A DNA stretch of 64,000 nt from an uncultured Campylobacter sp. (GCF_905372745.1 NZ_CAJPQR010000007.1:1-64000); one strand, 5' to 3'. Numbered from the stretch's first letter, positions 1-9,275 are shown. The notes: generated by a model not told the origin, from the sequence alone. Numbers and translations are program-made.

Positions 1-10
1 AGGGCATTTA

Positions 11-87
11 TGGTGTCACGGGGGAGACTTGAACTCCCGACCTCCGGCTTATGAGACCAGCGCTCTAACCAGCTGAGCTACCGTGAC
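11..87 (-). tRNA. tRNA-Met (CAT anticodon)
   Basis: The reverse complement folds as a complete cloverleaf. The acceptor stem GTCACGG/CCGTGAC is followed by discriminator A and an encoded CCA (11-13). The D arm is AGCTCAGCTGGTTAGAGC, the anticodon loop CTCATAA reads CAT, and the T arm contains GTTCAAGTC. The standard acceptor pairing and G1 suggest elongator Met. An Ile2 tRNA with lysidine-modified CAT cannot be excluded from sequence alone. Confidence 0.93.
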
Positions 88-100
88 GTTAAAGTTCGCA

Positions 101-106
101 ATTATA
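101..106 (-). promoter_or_regulatory. Probable -10 box of the tRNA-Met gene
   Basis: Reading the minus strand, TATAAT lies 14 bases before the mature tRNA 5' end, in AT-rich DNA. The spacing suits a short 5' leader removed by RNase P. No clear -35 box is visible, which is usual for Campylobacter sigma-70 promoters. Confidence 0.55.
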
Positions 107-358
107 TTCAACGTTTGCTTATATATTGATAAAATATTTTCATTTTTGCGCAGTAGGGCACCCAAAAGTCAAATTTTAAAATTTAAATTTGCGATTTTCG
201 GTCACAAATTTGTCAAATTTAAATCAACAGAAATCCAAATTTGAGGCAAAAACGTCAAAAACAAAAATTTGCATTTTCAAGGTGCGGGTTTTGCCGCTCA
301 AATTTGGAGAGTTCAAATTTGCCAAAATAGGTCAAATTTGAAACGGCAAAAGCCGAAT

Positions 359-1696
359 TTACTTGATAAAATAATCTCCGTCAAAGCTAACCAGCGAGTA
401 CTTGCGCTCGCTGCCGATACTTCTAACTAGCTCGTCCACGTCCAAAAACTCAAGGCTGTCCGCACCGATAAATTTACATACTTCCTCCGGCGTTTTGTTT
501 GCGCTTATTAGCTCCTCGAAGCTTGGAGTATCGATACCGTAGCGCTCCGGGTATTTTAGCTCGGGGCAGGCGACTTTGAAATGTATCTCTCTCGCGCCCG
601 CGTGACGTAGTAGCTCAACGATCTTTTTAGAAGTCGTGCCGCGTACGATGCTATCGTCCACGACGACTACGCTTTTGCCCTTGAGCAGGCTTGCCATCGG
701 GTTTAGCTTGAGTTTAACTTTGAGATTGCGCATCTCTTGCGTCGGCTCGATAAAAGTGCGTCCGACGTAGTGGTTGCGCACGATAGCTAGCTCAAACGGT
801 ATCCCGCTAGCGTTTGCGTAGCCTAGCGCCGCCGGTACGCCGCTATCAGGTACCGGCACGACGAAGTCCGCGTCGATCTTGCTTTTTTTAGCTAGCGTTT
901 CGCCCATTTTTTTGCGTACTTCGTAGACGCTTTTGCCCTCGATTACGCTATCTGGGCGCGCGAAATAGATATACTCAAACGCGCAAACCCTAGGCTTGGC
1001 TTCAAAAAGGCGCACGCTCTCAAACTCGCTTTTGCCCTGCTCAAAAACCAGCATCTCGCCGGGTTCCACGTCGCGGATAAAGGTCGCGCCCACCAAATCA
1101 AACGCGCACGTCTCGCTAGCTACGATGTAGCCGCCGTCTTTTAGGCGCCCCAGCGAGAGCGGTCTCACGCCCCAACGGTCGCGGATGGCGAAAATTTTGT
1201 GGCGCGACTGGATGAGTAGGCAGTAGGCGCCTTTGATCTGTTTTAGCGCCGCTATGATGCGGTCTTGTAGATGTTCGCTGCGACTTCTAGCGATGAGATG
1301 CACGATGTTTTCGGTATCCATATTGCTCTGAAATATCGCGCCTTCGGCGATTAGCGCGTTGCGGACTTCGTCTTTGTTTACGAGGTTGCCGTTGTGCACG
1401 ATAGAGACTTGGCCTAGCGAGTAGTTCGCGGCGATGGGCTGGGCATCGGCGGCGGAGTTTTTGCCTGCGGTGGCATAGCGGTTGTGGCCGATCGCCATAT
1501 CGCCTTTTAAACTCTCGAGGTTCGTCTTGTCAAAGACTTCGGTAACTAGCCCGCGGCCTTTGACGGTTTCTATACGGCCGTTTTCGCATGCGCTGATGCC
1601 GCTTGCTTCCTGGCCTCGGTGTTGCATGGCAAATAGCGCATAATATGCCGTTTTTGCCGCATCTTTAGAATTAATCACTCCAACTATCGCACACAT
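359..1696 (-). CDS. purF: Amidophosphoribosyltransferase
   Basis: Catalyses the first committed step of purine synthesis, converting PRPP and glutamine to 5-phosphoribosylamine. The 445-residue protein starts MCAIVGVI, so Cys2 becomes the N-terminal nucleophile after Met removal and no propeptide is present. The Ntn glutaminase domain covers about residues 2-235. The C-terminal phosphoribosyltransferase domain carries the PRPP loop VVVVDDSIVRGTTS, with DDSIVRGTT at 347-355. An AAGGA-type ribosome site precedes the ATG. It reads away from dapB's direction of entry but on the same strand, with a 309-bp gap holding a repeat element. Length and motifs fit the family well. Confidence 0.97.
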   Translation of the reverse strand: MCAIVGVINSKDAAKTAYYALFAMQHRGQEASGISACENGRIETVKGRGLVTEVFDKTNLESLKGDMAIGHNRYATAGKNSAADAQPIAANYSLGQVSIVHNGNLVNKDEVRNALIAEGAIFQSNMDTENIVHLIARSRSEHLQDRIIAALKQIKGAYCLLIQSRHKIFAIRDRWGVRPLSLGRLKDGGYIVASETCAFDLVGATFIRDVEPGEMLVFEQGKSEFESVRLFEAKPRVCAFEYIYFARPDSVIEGKSVYEVRKKMGETLAKKSKIDADFVVPVPDSGVPAALGYANASGIPFELAIVRNHYVGRTFIEPTQEMRNLKVKLKLNPMASLLKGKSVVVVDDSIVRGTTSKKIVELLRHAGAREIHFKVACPELKYPERYGIDTPSFEELISANKTPEEVCKFIGADSLEFLDVDELVRSIGSERKYSLVSFDGDYFIK

Positions 1697-1728
1697 TTTT
1701 TTCCTTTTTTAGGGGTGTTATTTTTTGT

Positions 1729-1734
1729 CTTATA
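1729..1734 (-). promoter_or_regulatory. Candidate -10 box for purF
   Basis: On the minus strand TATAAG (GAAGTATAAGAC context) lies about 33 bases before the purF ATG, in AT-rich DNA. This is a position and composition match only. No purine-repressor or riboswitch structure was recognised here. Confidence 0.35.
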
Positions 1735-1880
1735 CTTCGTTAAAATTTAAATTTCAAGCTCGGCAGACTTTATGTCTAGCTTACGCTTAAAATTTAAATT
1801 TCGCCTCGCCTAAGTCAAAAATATCGCCGCCGATTTTCTGTAATTTTCAAGAAAATATTAAAATTTAACATAAAAAATAA

Positions 1881-1998
1881 GGCGAAATATCGCGAGATGA
1901 ATTTGAAAGTTGCGCAGAAAATTTGGGCGAGGCTAGACGTGCGGTCTGCCGCAAGCCCGAATTTTCAAGCTCTTTCAAAGGCGCTCGCGAGATAAGCC
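1881..1998 (+). repeat. Structured intergenic repeat, copy 1 of 3
   Basis: This 118-bp element begins GGCGAAATATCGCGAGATG and ends GCGCTCGCGAGATAAGCC. Ends match copies 2 and 3 almost base for base. Internal arms: GAAAATTTGGGC (1917-1928) pairs with GCCCGAATTTTC (1955-1966). The apical stem AGAC (1935-1938) and GTCT (1944-1947) encloses five bases. TTTGAAAG/CTTTCAAA forms a further stem in the reverse reading. It fills the dapB-purF gap, 7 bases after the dapB stop, so a dapB transcript would run through it. No protein gene is supported here. Confidence 0.85.
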
Positions 1999-2005
1999 GT
2001 TATCG

Positions 2006-2773
2006 TTACAGCCCAAGGCAGTCATCTATCCCGTACAGCCCGCTCTCTCGCCCCGCCACCCAAATAGCCGCCTTTATCGCGCCTTTGGCAAAGGTCGCGC
2101 GGCTAGTTGCGGTGTGATTTAGCTCGATAAACTCGCCGTCGTTGTAAAATCCGACCGTATGCCTGCCCACGACGTCGCCGCCTCGCACCGCTAGGATAGC
2201 GATCTCGTCCTTGCTGCGAGCTCCGACTAGCCCGTCTCTACCGGTCACCAAAACGTCTTTTAGATTTAAACCTCTAGCCGCCGCTACGCGCTCGCCCAAA
2301 GTTAGCGCCGTGCCGCTTGGAGCGTCTTTTTTGTGTTTGTGGTGCTGCTCGACGATCTCGGCGTCAAATTCGCGCAAAGCCTTTGACGCAAGCGCCGCCA
2401 ATCGGTTTAAAACCGCGACGCCAAGGCTCATGTTGGTGGCGTAAAGTATCGGCATCGCCGCGCTTGCTAGCTTTAGCAGGTTCGCGCCGTCCTCGCCAAG
2501 ACCCGTCGTGCCGATGACTAGCGGTTTTGGATCGGTGCGGGCGTAGTTTAGTAGGTTTATCGCGCCATCTTTGATCGTAAAGTCGATAACGACGTCGCAG
2601 TTTGCGAAAAGCTCGTCAAATTTATCCGTGAGGATGACGCCCTGTGGCAATGCAAAGTCAAGCGGCTCTATCGTATAAGCCGCGCTAAGCTTTGCGCCAG
2701 GCTCGTTTTTTAGGCACTCTATGATCATGCGTCCCATTTTGCCGCTTGCGCCGTGGATTCCTATTTTTACCAA
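2006..2773 (-). CDS. dapB: 4-hydroxy-tetrahydrodipicolinate reductase
   Basis: Reduces 4-hydroxy-tetrahydrodipicolinate with NAD(P)H in the diaminopimelate/lysine pathway, which supplies peptidoglycan. The 255-residue protein has an N-terminal Rossmann motif (GIHGASGKMG, 5-14), the IGTTG dinucleotide segment near 88-92, and the signature EQHHKHKKDAPSGTA at 142-156 that holds the substrate-binding and catalytic His/Lys. Length is normal for the family. Its 3' end abuts repeat copy 1. It is divergent from the M16 peptidase gene across 142 bp. Confidence 0.97.
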   Translation of the reverse strand: MVKIGIHGASGKMGRMIIECLKNEPGAKLSAAYTIEPLDFALPQGVILTDKFDELFANCDVVIDFTIKDGAINLLNYARTDPKPLVIGTTGLGEDGANLLKLASAAMPILYATNMSLGVAVLNRLAALASKALREFDAEIVEQHHKHKKDAPSGTALTLGERVAAARGLNLKDVLVTGRDGLVGARSKDEIAILAVRGGDVVGRHTVGFYNDGEFIELNHTATSRATFAKGAIKAAIWVAGRESGLYGIDDCLGL

Positions 2774-2883
2774 AATTTATCCTTTAAAATTTGGCCTAAA
2801 TTTAGCATAAATTTCATAAAAAATAAATTTAGCACGGCTGCCGTCTTCGCCGCGCGCGGGCAAAAATATTAAAAATCGCGCTA

Positions 2884-2889
2884 TATAAT
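2884..2889 (+). promoter_or_regulatory. Candidate -10 box for the M16 peptidase gene
   Basis: TATAAT, in a CGCTATATAATCGG context, lies 26 bases before the ATG at 2916. An AAAGGA ribosome site lies between. No good -35 box is visible. Confidence 0.5.
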
Positions 2890-2915
2890 CGGCTTTTTAA
2901 ATTTAAAGGACGACG

Positions 2916-5759
2916 ATGAGGAAAATTTTATTTTTATTTCTAGCCGTTTTTGCGGCGAGCGTTTTGGCTAAACAAGCACCGATAGCGCAGGCGGCTAAAA
3001 CGCAGCAGACGGATGCAAATTTGAGCGCGTCAAATTTGACGGCAAAAGATAAAACCGCGCAAAAGCTAAATTTGACCCAAGACCCCGCCATTATTAGCGG
3101 CGAGCTAGCAAACGGCCTAAAATACTACGTCAAAGAGAACAAGCAGCCCGCGAATTCGGCCTATTTTTACCTAGTCGTAAACATCGGCTCGACCGACGAG
3201 CGCGAAAACGAGCTGGGACTTGCGCACTTTACCGAGCACATGGCCTTTAACGGCAGCCGCGAGTTTAGCAAAAACGAGCTGGTCAAAAAGCTAGAGAGTC
3301 TCGGAGTGGCATTTGGCGCGGATCTAAACGCGCAGACTAGCTACGATCAGACGAGCTATCTGCTAGAAATCCACGTAAACGAGCAAAATTTAAAGGACGT
3401 TTTCCGCGTCTTTCGCGACTGGATCGACGGCGTGAGCTTTGACGCGGCCGAGCTGGATAAAGAGCGGGGCATCATCGTCGAGGAGGAGCGCGCCAGAAAC
3501 ACGCCCGCGTATAGATTTTACATCAAAAATCGCGTGCCCGAGCTCTACGGCGATAGCATCTACGCCAAAAGGTCGCCCATCGGCGATATGAATATCGTAA
3601 AAAACGTCGACGTAGCGACTATAAAGGGCTTTTACGGCAGGACGTATCAGCCTAGATTTATGAAATTTATCGCAGTCGGCGACTTTGATAAAAAGCGCAT
3701 CGAAGAGATGATAAAGCAAAGCTTTAGCTCGGCTAAAAACACGAACGACTACGTGAGCTCGGGTAAAACTATCCCTATAAAAAGCGGCTTTAGCGTAAAC
3801 AACTACGACTCGGCCGAGATCGGGCTAAACTCGCTAAATTTGATCTTCACGCAAAAGTACAAATTTGACGGCGAGATCCAAAGGCTTAGACAAAATTTGC
3901 TCGCAAACTACATCTCAGACCTGGTCGCGATGATATACGAGCAGCGAAATTTAGCCCTGCGCGGGCGATTTTACTCGCCGATCATCGAGGATCAAAACGT
4001 GCTTTACGCCTTTGAGATAAACGCCGTCGAGGATGATTTTAGCGGCGCGCTTAGCGATCTGGCGGGCGTTTTAAAGGGTGTGGAGAAATTTGGCTTTAGC
4101 GAGGCGGACTTTGAAAGCGTGAAAAAAGATTTTATAAACTCGGCTAAAAATGCCTATCTGCAAGCGGGCAACAAGCGCTCGAGCGCGGTCGCGGCAAATA
4201 TCGAGGAGACGACTAGGATCGGCGGCGTGTTGCTTGGCGAAAAAGACCTGCGCGACGTTACTTTGGCGCTGCTTGAGAGCATTAGCCTTGAGGAGGTAAA
4301 CGCCGAATTTAGGCGCATACTCGGTATCGACGCAAAAATCTTAAACGTAATTAGCGCCAAAGGAGCAAAGCTAAACGAGGCTAAATTTGATCAAATTTGG
4401 GCGGAGGCAAAGCCGTACGACACGCTAGCCTCAAATCAGGCAAAGAGCGAGCTTTTCGACTACGGCGCGTTAAAGCCTAAAAATTTCGTCTCAAAAAAGC
4501 ATAACGAAAAGCTTGATTTTTACCTTTACGAGCTGCCAAACGGCGCGCGCGTGGCATTTAAGGAGGTAAAAACCAAAAAAGACGTCGTCTGGCTAAGCGC
4601 GGTTAGTCGCGGCGGCACGTCGAATTTGGCCAAGCCAAAGCAGGGCGCGCTAGCCGTAGAGGTCTCAAACGAGAGCGGGGCGGGGGAGTTTAGCAACTAC
4701 GACCTGGCTAAAATCCTAAGCGGCAAGCAGCTAAGCTATAGCAAATTTATCGATCAGCTTTCGCAAGGATATAGCGCAAGCTCGGCTAGCGCGGACTTCG
4801 AGTGGCTTTTGCGCGCGCTGTTTTTGGAGTTTAGCGAGCCTAGATTTGACGAAAACGCGCTAAAAAAGACGAAAATCAACGAGCTTGAAAAGCTGGAAAA
4901 AACCAAAAATCTGCCCGAGCGCAAATTTCGCGACGAATTTGCGAGGTTTTTCTACGAAAACAACCCGCGAACGAACCCGCTCGAGGCCGCGGATATAAAC
5001 GAACTGCAGATGAACGACGTAAAAAAGATAGTGAAGGAGAAATTTACCAACGCGGCGTCGTATGATTTTATTGTGGTCGGCGATCTAAATTTGACTGCGG
5101 CCGAGCCGTTTTTGCAAAAATATCTGGCAAATTTACCCGCACGCGCGCAGCGTGAAAACTTTGTCGATGACGGCGTGAGGACGATTTCTGGCGAGCGGGA
5201 GTTTAAGCGAAGCTACCAAACCACGCAGCGAAGCGACGCCGCGATGATAATAAAAAACGAAAACGTGAAGTATTCGCGCCCGGAGTTACTGCGCGTAAAT
5301 GCCCTATCTGCGGTGCTTTCGATGATGCTGCGTGAGGACGTGCGCGAGGACCGCGGGCAGGTTTACGGCCTGGGCGTGCATATGAATCTCGCAAAATACC
5401 CGTACGAAAGCTTCACCGCGCATTTTGGCTTTACGGCGGCGCCTGATAACGTAAATGCCGTGCTGGGCGAGATAAAATCAAATGTCGCCGAGCTAAAAGG
5501 CGGCGCGGACGTCAAACGCTATCTGCAAAATTTCAAAAAATCAGCCCTCGTAAAAATGCGCCAATCCTACATTCAGGGCGAGTTTTGGACGCGCGCGCTC
5601 ATGCGCGAGCTGGTTTTTGGCGATGAGGTTTTGAGCCTGGACGAGTACGAAAAGACGGTAAATGCGCTCACCGAGCAGGACGTGAAAGACGCGGCGAAGC
5701 TCTATCTGGACGAGAAAAACGTCGTGATAAGCGTAAATAACCCCGCCGTGGCGAAGTAA
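2916..5759 (+). CDS. M16-family zinc peptidase (PqqL-like), exported
   Basis: A 947-residue two-halved insulinase-type peptidase. Residues 1-19 form a signal peptide ending in an A/S-V-L-A type cleavage region, so the protein is probably periplasmic. The inverted zinc motif HFTEH is at 104-108. The acidic run GIIVEEERAR at 185-194 supplies the distal Glu ligand. A second, inactive M16 half follows from about residue 510. Family members degrade small peptides or act in envelope quality control. PqqL-like size fits best, but the substrate is unknown. The AAAGGACGACGATG context supports this start. It stands alone, divergent from dapB. Confidence 0.88.
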   Translation: MRKILFLFLAVFAASVLAKQAPIAQAAKTQQTDANLSASNLTAKDKTAQKLNLTQDPAIISGELANGLKYYVKENKQPANSAYFYLVVNIGSTDERENELGLAHFTEHMAFNGSREFSKNELVKKLESLGVAFGADLNAQTSYDQTSYLLEIHVNEQNLKDVFRVFRDWIDGVSFDAAELDKERGIIVEEERARNTPAYRFYIKNRVPELYGDSIYAKRSPIGDMNIVKNVDVATIKGFYGRTYQPRFMKFIAVGDFDKKRIEEMIKQSFSSAKNTNDYVSSGKTIPIKSGFSVNNYDSAEIGLNSLNLIFTQKYKFDGEIQRLRQNLLANYISDLVAMIYEQRNLALRGRFYSPIIEDQNVLYAFEINAVEDDFSGALSDLAGVLKGVEKFGFSEADFESVKKDFINSAKNAYLQAGNKRSSAVAANIEETTRIGGVLLGEKDLRDVTLALLESISLEEVNAEFRRILGIDAKILNVISAKGAKLNEAKFDQIWAEAKPYDTLASNQAKSELFDYGALKPKNFVSKKHNEKLDFYLYELPNGARVAFKEVKTKKDVVWLSAVSRGGTSNLAKPKQGALAVEVSNESGAGEFSNYDLAKILSGKQLSYSKFIDQLSQGYSASSASADFEWLLRALFLEFSEPRFDENALKKTKINELEKLEKTKNLPERKFRDEFARFFYENNPRTNPLEAADINELQMNDVKKIVKEKFTNAASYDFIVVGDLNLTAAEPFLQKYLANLPARAQRENFVDDGVRTISGEREFKRSYQTTQRSDAAMIIKNENVKYSRPELLRVNALSAVLSMMLREDVREDRGQVYGLGVHMNLAKYPYESFTAHFGFTAAPDNVNAVLGEIKSNVAELKGGADVKRYLQNFKKSALVKMRQSYIQGEFWTRALMRELVFGDEVLSLDEYEKTVNALTEQDVKDAAKLYLDEKNVVISVNNPAVAK

Positions 5760-6030
5760 ATTAAGCCTCGGCGGTAAATTTGATTTGCTGCCCAGGCGAC
5801 GAGCGCAAATTTGGCTTTAGATTCGGCTGGGAGCTGTTAAATTTAAAATTTGACGGGCAAATTTACAGACGGTCTCGTCAAATTTCGTCCGCTTAAATTT
5901 TAAATTTGTGCCGCTGCGAGCTCAAATTTCATTCGGCCGAATTTATATTTTGGCTTCGTCTTCACGCCGAGATTATTTTACCTCAAATTTGAGCTTGGGC
6001 TAGATTTACTTCGGTTGCCATCTACGTAAA

Positions 6031-7314
6031 TCACCTATATTTGCTTTCAACTATATTTTTTATTTCATCAGAAGTTAGTTTCTTGTATGGCTTTATTACA
6101 TATTCGGTTGCGTTGTTTTCAAATACTACCTTATCTTTTTTGTCGGAAAACAAGATGTCTTGCATTGCATCCGCTTTTTCATACTCGTTTGCCCAAGCCA
6201 TAAAAGTCCTTACGTCGCTAAAGGTAGAATTTTTCTCCGAGCAGTATTTTTGTAACACATTTCTTGTTAAATTTTCATATTTCAAATAATGTGTTCCATT
6301 ATTGTGTATTGCATATGCAAACAAAATACTAAGCACATATCTATCGTAGCACTCCCCATATGCATCCTTTAGTTGCTCCTTAGTCGGGGGATTTGGTAGG
6401 TCGTATTTTATAAAGACGTCAAGCATTGGTTTGTAGTCTTCGTAGTCATCTAGGATAGCCCAGCCGCTTAGCTGTAACGGCCTATTTTTCTCTTCGTCTT
6501 TTATGCCCTGTAGTCCGCTTCCCATTTTAAATTCTTTAGGTTTATACCCCTTGCTTAGCATTAGTTCTGCCATTTGTGGTAGGTTTTTTGAAACTACGTA
6601 TTTAAACGGCTCAACTTTATCTTTCGTGCATCTCTCGACGCAGGTCGGATTATTTATGTCGGTATCGGGATATTTTGGATCGACTTTATAGTTTATTGTT
6701 ATGTTGTTGTCGTCTATCGTGAGCGTTGATATCCATTCGTAGCTATCTTTTGAGTCGAGTATAAAATAAGCCACATACTCCACCTCTTCAAATTTAACCC
6801 CTTTTTCTAGTAGTATTTTGGCGGTATCAACGGAGTTTAACATAATGGCATAAGCCATAGGAGACAAGCCGAATCTATCTTTAGCCCTTATATCGGCTCC
6901 TAAATTTATCAAAGCCTTAGAGGTATTTACGTCGTTTCTAAAAGAGCTGTACATCAGCGGAGTTCTTTTGTCTCTCATGCCAACGTCTACGCTTAGGTTG
7001 TTATCTTTTATAAATTTAACTACGAAATCGGTATCTTTTCTATCAAGAGCGGCTCTTAAAGGTACTAGCGTAGCGTTTTTCTCCTCATCGCAAACGATAT
7101 CTGCGCACCTAAAACCAAAGTCGTCTATCTCCTCTTGCGTTACGTATTTAGCTAGCTCGGAGTTTGGATCTATTTTAGTATCGGGAGTGACGGTGAAACC
7201 AGTCGGCATAGAGCTCGAACCAAATTTACCAAATTTAACTCCTAAAAAAGAAAGATAAAATAGGATAGCGGTAAAGGCGGCGAGGGTGAATAGAAATTTA
7301 AAAAAGCTTTGCAA
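6031..7314 (-). CDS. Membrane-anchored ankyrin-repeat protein
   Basis: This 427-residue protein has one N-terminal membrane segment (about residues 5-25) and a probably periplasmic body. Ankyrin-type repeats are visible around residues 115-180 (TPLMYSS, LINLGADIRAKDRFGLSPMAYA, LLEKGVKF). The rest has no recognised fold, and scattered Cys pairs (CADIVCDEE, CVERC) suggest disulphides. Codon use and base composition look more AT-rich than in the flanking purF/trxB genes. It is a lone gene. Ankyrin repeats imply protein binding, but the partner is unknown. Confidence 0.75.
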   Translation of the reverse strand: MQSFFKFLFTLAAFTAILFYLSFLGVKFGKFGSSSMPTGFTVTPDTKIDPNSELAKYVTQEEIDDFGFRCADIVCDEEKNATLVPLRAALDRKDTDFVVKFIKDNNLSVDVGMRDKRTPLMYSSFRNDVNTSKALINLGADIRAKDRFGLSPMAYAIMLNSVDTAKILLEKGVKFEEVEYVAYFILDSKDSYEWISTLTIDDNNITINYKVDPKYPDTDINNPTCVERCTKDKVEPFKYVVSKNLPQMAELMLSKGYKPKEFKMGSGLQGIKDEEKNRPLQLSGWAILDDYEDYKPMLDVFIKYDLPNPPTKEQLKDAYGECYDRYVLSILFAYAIHNNGTHYLKYENLTRNVLQKYCSEKNSTFSDVRTFMAWANEYEKADAMQDILFSDKKDKVVFENNATEYVIKPYKKLTSDEIKNIVESKYR

Positions 7315-7497
7315 ATTCGATCCTTTTGCTTATGATTAAATTTACGAAATCTTAGCTAAAGGGCGGTTAAATTTGAGTGAATTTGGGGGTGGTAAATTTG
7401 AAAAATGCGGTGAAATTTAAATCAAGGCAAATTTGACTAAATTTAAAAGGACGAAACAAAACTCGGTAAATTTGGGAAAATTTGAAGTAAAAAGAGG

Positions 7498-7526
7498 AAA
7501 TTTAGCCGAAAAGCTCGGCTAAATTT
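7498..7526 (-). terminator. Terminator hairpin after trxB
   Basis: A perfect 12-bp inverted repeat AAATTTAGCCGA/TCGGCTAAATTT with loop AAAGC lies 8 bases beyond the trxB stop. On the minus strand it is followed by a T-rich stretch. It probably ends the leftward trx operon. Confidence 0.72.
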
Positions 7527-7534
7527 GATAAATC

Positions 7535-8473
7535 TTAGTGTAAGCTCTCGATATAGCTAAGCGCGCTAAGTGCCGCTACAGCACCGTCTCCTGCGGCTAC
7601 GATGACTTGTTTTGGCGCGTCTTTTCTGATGTCGCCCGCGGCAAATAGCCCATGCACGTTAGTTTGCATTTTTAGATCGACGCTAACCTGGCCGCCTGCC
7701 TCCATATCGCACAAAAACTCGCCGTTTTCTTGGCGAAGGACGTCGTTGTTTACGTTAAGTCCGACGAATACGAAAACGCCCGGCACTTTTAGATCGCGCT
7801 CGCCATCTTTCGTGTTTATGATTAGACCTGCGAGGCCTGCTTTGTCGCCGTAGGCCTGCTTGATCGTGGCGCTCGTGATAAACTCGATTTTGGCGTTAGC
7901 GCGAGCCTTTTCTAGCGTGACGGGCGCTGCACGAAACTCGTCTCTGCGGTGGATGATGTAGACGCGCGAGCAGATGTTGGCTAGATATAGGGCCTCCTCG
8001 ATCGCCGTGTCGCCGCCGCCTAGAACCGCGACTTCTTTGTTTTTATAGAAAAATCCGTCGCAGGTCGCGCAGGTGCTCACGCCTCTGCCGAAAAACTCGT
8101 CCTCGCCCGCAAAGCCCGCGCGGCGCGGAGTAGAGCCGGTGGCTACGATGACTGCTTTGGCCTGCTCTTCTTTGCCGCCTTCAAGCTTGACCGTGAAGCT
8201 GCCGTCTGAATTTTTTATCACGCGCTCAACGCCCGCCATCTCGTGCTTTAGGCCAAAATGCGTGCACTGCGCGACCCACGTACTCATGAAGTCGATGCCG
8301 CTCTCGCCCGGCGCTTTTTGGCCCGGATAGTTTTCTATCTCGGAGCTGCTCGTAATCTGGCCGCCGGGCATTCCTTTTTCAAACATTACGACGTTTTTTA
8401 GCCCGCCGCGAGTGGCGTAAAGTCCCGCGCTAAGTCCGGCGGGACCGCCTCCGATGATTGCTAAATCTAACAT
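7535..8473 (-). CDS. trxB: Thioredoxin-disulfide reductase
   Basis: A cytoplasmic FAD enzyme that uses NADPH to reduce thioredoxin. The 312-residue protein has the FAD motif GGGPAG (8-13), the redox pair CATC at 135-138, the NADPH motif GGGDTA (152-157) and the C-terminal FAD motif GLFAAGDIR. Length is typical. It is last in a leftward run behind trxA and a degenerate thioredoxin gene, 10 bp after the latter. It ends at a strong hairpin. Confidence 0.97.
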   Translation of the reverse strand: MLDLAIIGGGPAGLSAGLYATRGGLKNVVMFEKGMPGGQITSSSEIENYPGQKAPGESGIDFMSTWVAQCTHFGLKHEMAGVERVIKNSDGSFTVKLEGGKEEQAKAVIVATGSTPRRAGFAGEDEFFGRGVSTCATCDGFFYKNKEVAVLGGGDTAIEEALYLANICSRVYIIHRRDEFRAAPVTLEKARANAKIEFITSATIKQAYGDKAGLAGLIINTKDGERDLKVPGVFVFVGLNVNNDVLRQENGEFLCDMEAGGQVSVDLKMQTNVHGLFAAGDIRKDAPKQVIVAAGDGAVAALSALSYIESLH

Positions 8474-8483
8474 ATTTTTTCCT

Positions 8484-8933
8484 TTAAATTTTATTTATTT
8501 TCGAATCTTGTTTATAAACGCCGCCCTTTTGCGCCTTTAGCTCCACGCTTGCGGGCAAAGCCGTGATATTTAGGACGTGCATCAGCTTTAAAATCGTATT
8601 TATATCCGAAGCGACGAAATTTATATTTCCCTCGCTGGGCGCGCGTTTTTGGAGTAAATCCACGGCGACGATTTTTAAATCCTTGCTTGAAGTTTTTAAA
8701 ATTTCCTTCCAATCTGATTGGTTGGAGCTAAAAACCACGAGTAAAAATTTATCGTCTTGCGGTGCGAAAATTTGAGCCTGCTCATAAAAAATCAGCTCGT
8801 TAAAATTTACGAATTTATACTGCGAAAATCTGTAATTATTGTAAGCAAATACGCCTGCTACCAGCGCTGCACCGATAAAGGACGCAAAAACGGAGGTAAG
8901 AGGAAGCAGGCTTCCTCCTCGTCTAAAAACCAT
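8484..8933 (-). CDS. Membrane-anchored thioredoxin-like protein lacking CXXC
   Basis: A 149-residue protein lying between trxA and trxB. It has an N-terminal membrane segment (about 12-31), then a domain whose layout matches thioredoxin. A strand FLLVVFSS aligns with thioredoxin's active-site strand, but the following NQSDWKEI lacks both cysteines. ITALPASVEL matches the cis-proline segment (IRSIPTILF in the neighbouring trxA). The start overlaps the trxA stop as TAATG, implying translational coupling. The thioredoxin relationship is my reading, not a database hit. It cannot be a redox enzyme of the usual kind, and its function is unknown. Confidence 0.7.
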   Translation of the reverse strand: MVFRRGGSLLPLTSVFASFIGAALVAGVFAYNNYRFSQYKFVNFNELIFYEQAQIFAPQDDKFLLVVFSSNQSDWKEILKTSSKDLKIVAVDLLQKRAPSEGNINFVASDINTILKLMHVLNITALPASVELKAQKGGVYKQDSKINKI

Positions 8934-9247
8934 TAAAGAAGCGAATTTATCTTATCGGATAGGACTTGCTTTGATTGCGCGCCTACTAGCTGATCGACTA
9001 GCTCTCCGTTTTTGAAAAACAAAATCGTAGGGATCGAGCGGATGCCGAATTCTACGGCTAGGTCTTGCACCTCGTCGGTGTTTACTTTGCAAATTTTAGC
9101 TTTGCCCTCAAACTCCTCAGCTAGCTCGTCGATGACCGGAGCAAGCATACGGCAAGGTCCGCACCAAGGCGCCCAAAAATCTACTAGCGCAACGCCCTCT
9201 TTGACGACGTCGAAATTCGCAGTCGTTAGTTCTATGTATTTTCCCAT
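8933..9247 (-). CDS. trxA: Thioredoxin
   Basis: A 104-residue classical thioredoxin with active site WCGPC at 28-32 and the cis-proline loop IRSIPT. It reduces cytoplasmic disulphides and is recycled by TrxB. A strong AAGGAG ribosome site sits 6 bases before the ATG, with a promoter-like TATAAT upstream, so it is likely the first gene of the trxA-(Trx-like)-trxB operon. Confidence 0.98.
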   Translation of the reverse strand: MGKYIELTTANFDVVKEGVALVDFWAPWCGPCRMLAPVIDELAEEFEGKAKICKVNTDEVQDLAVEFGIRSIPTILFFKNGELVDQLVGAQSKQVLSDKINSLL

Positions 9248-9275
9248 TTTATTCTCCTTTTTAAAGATAGTCGTA

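Noticed and set aside
1923..2117. Open frame of 64 codons on the plus strand between purF and dapB
   Set aside because: It lies across repeat copy 1 and the dapB 3' end, has no ribosome site, and its sequence follows the hairpin arms and not a protein pattern.
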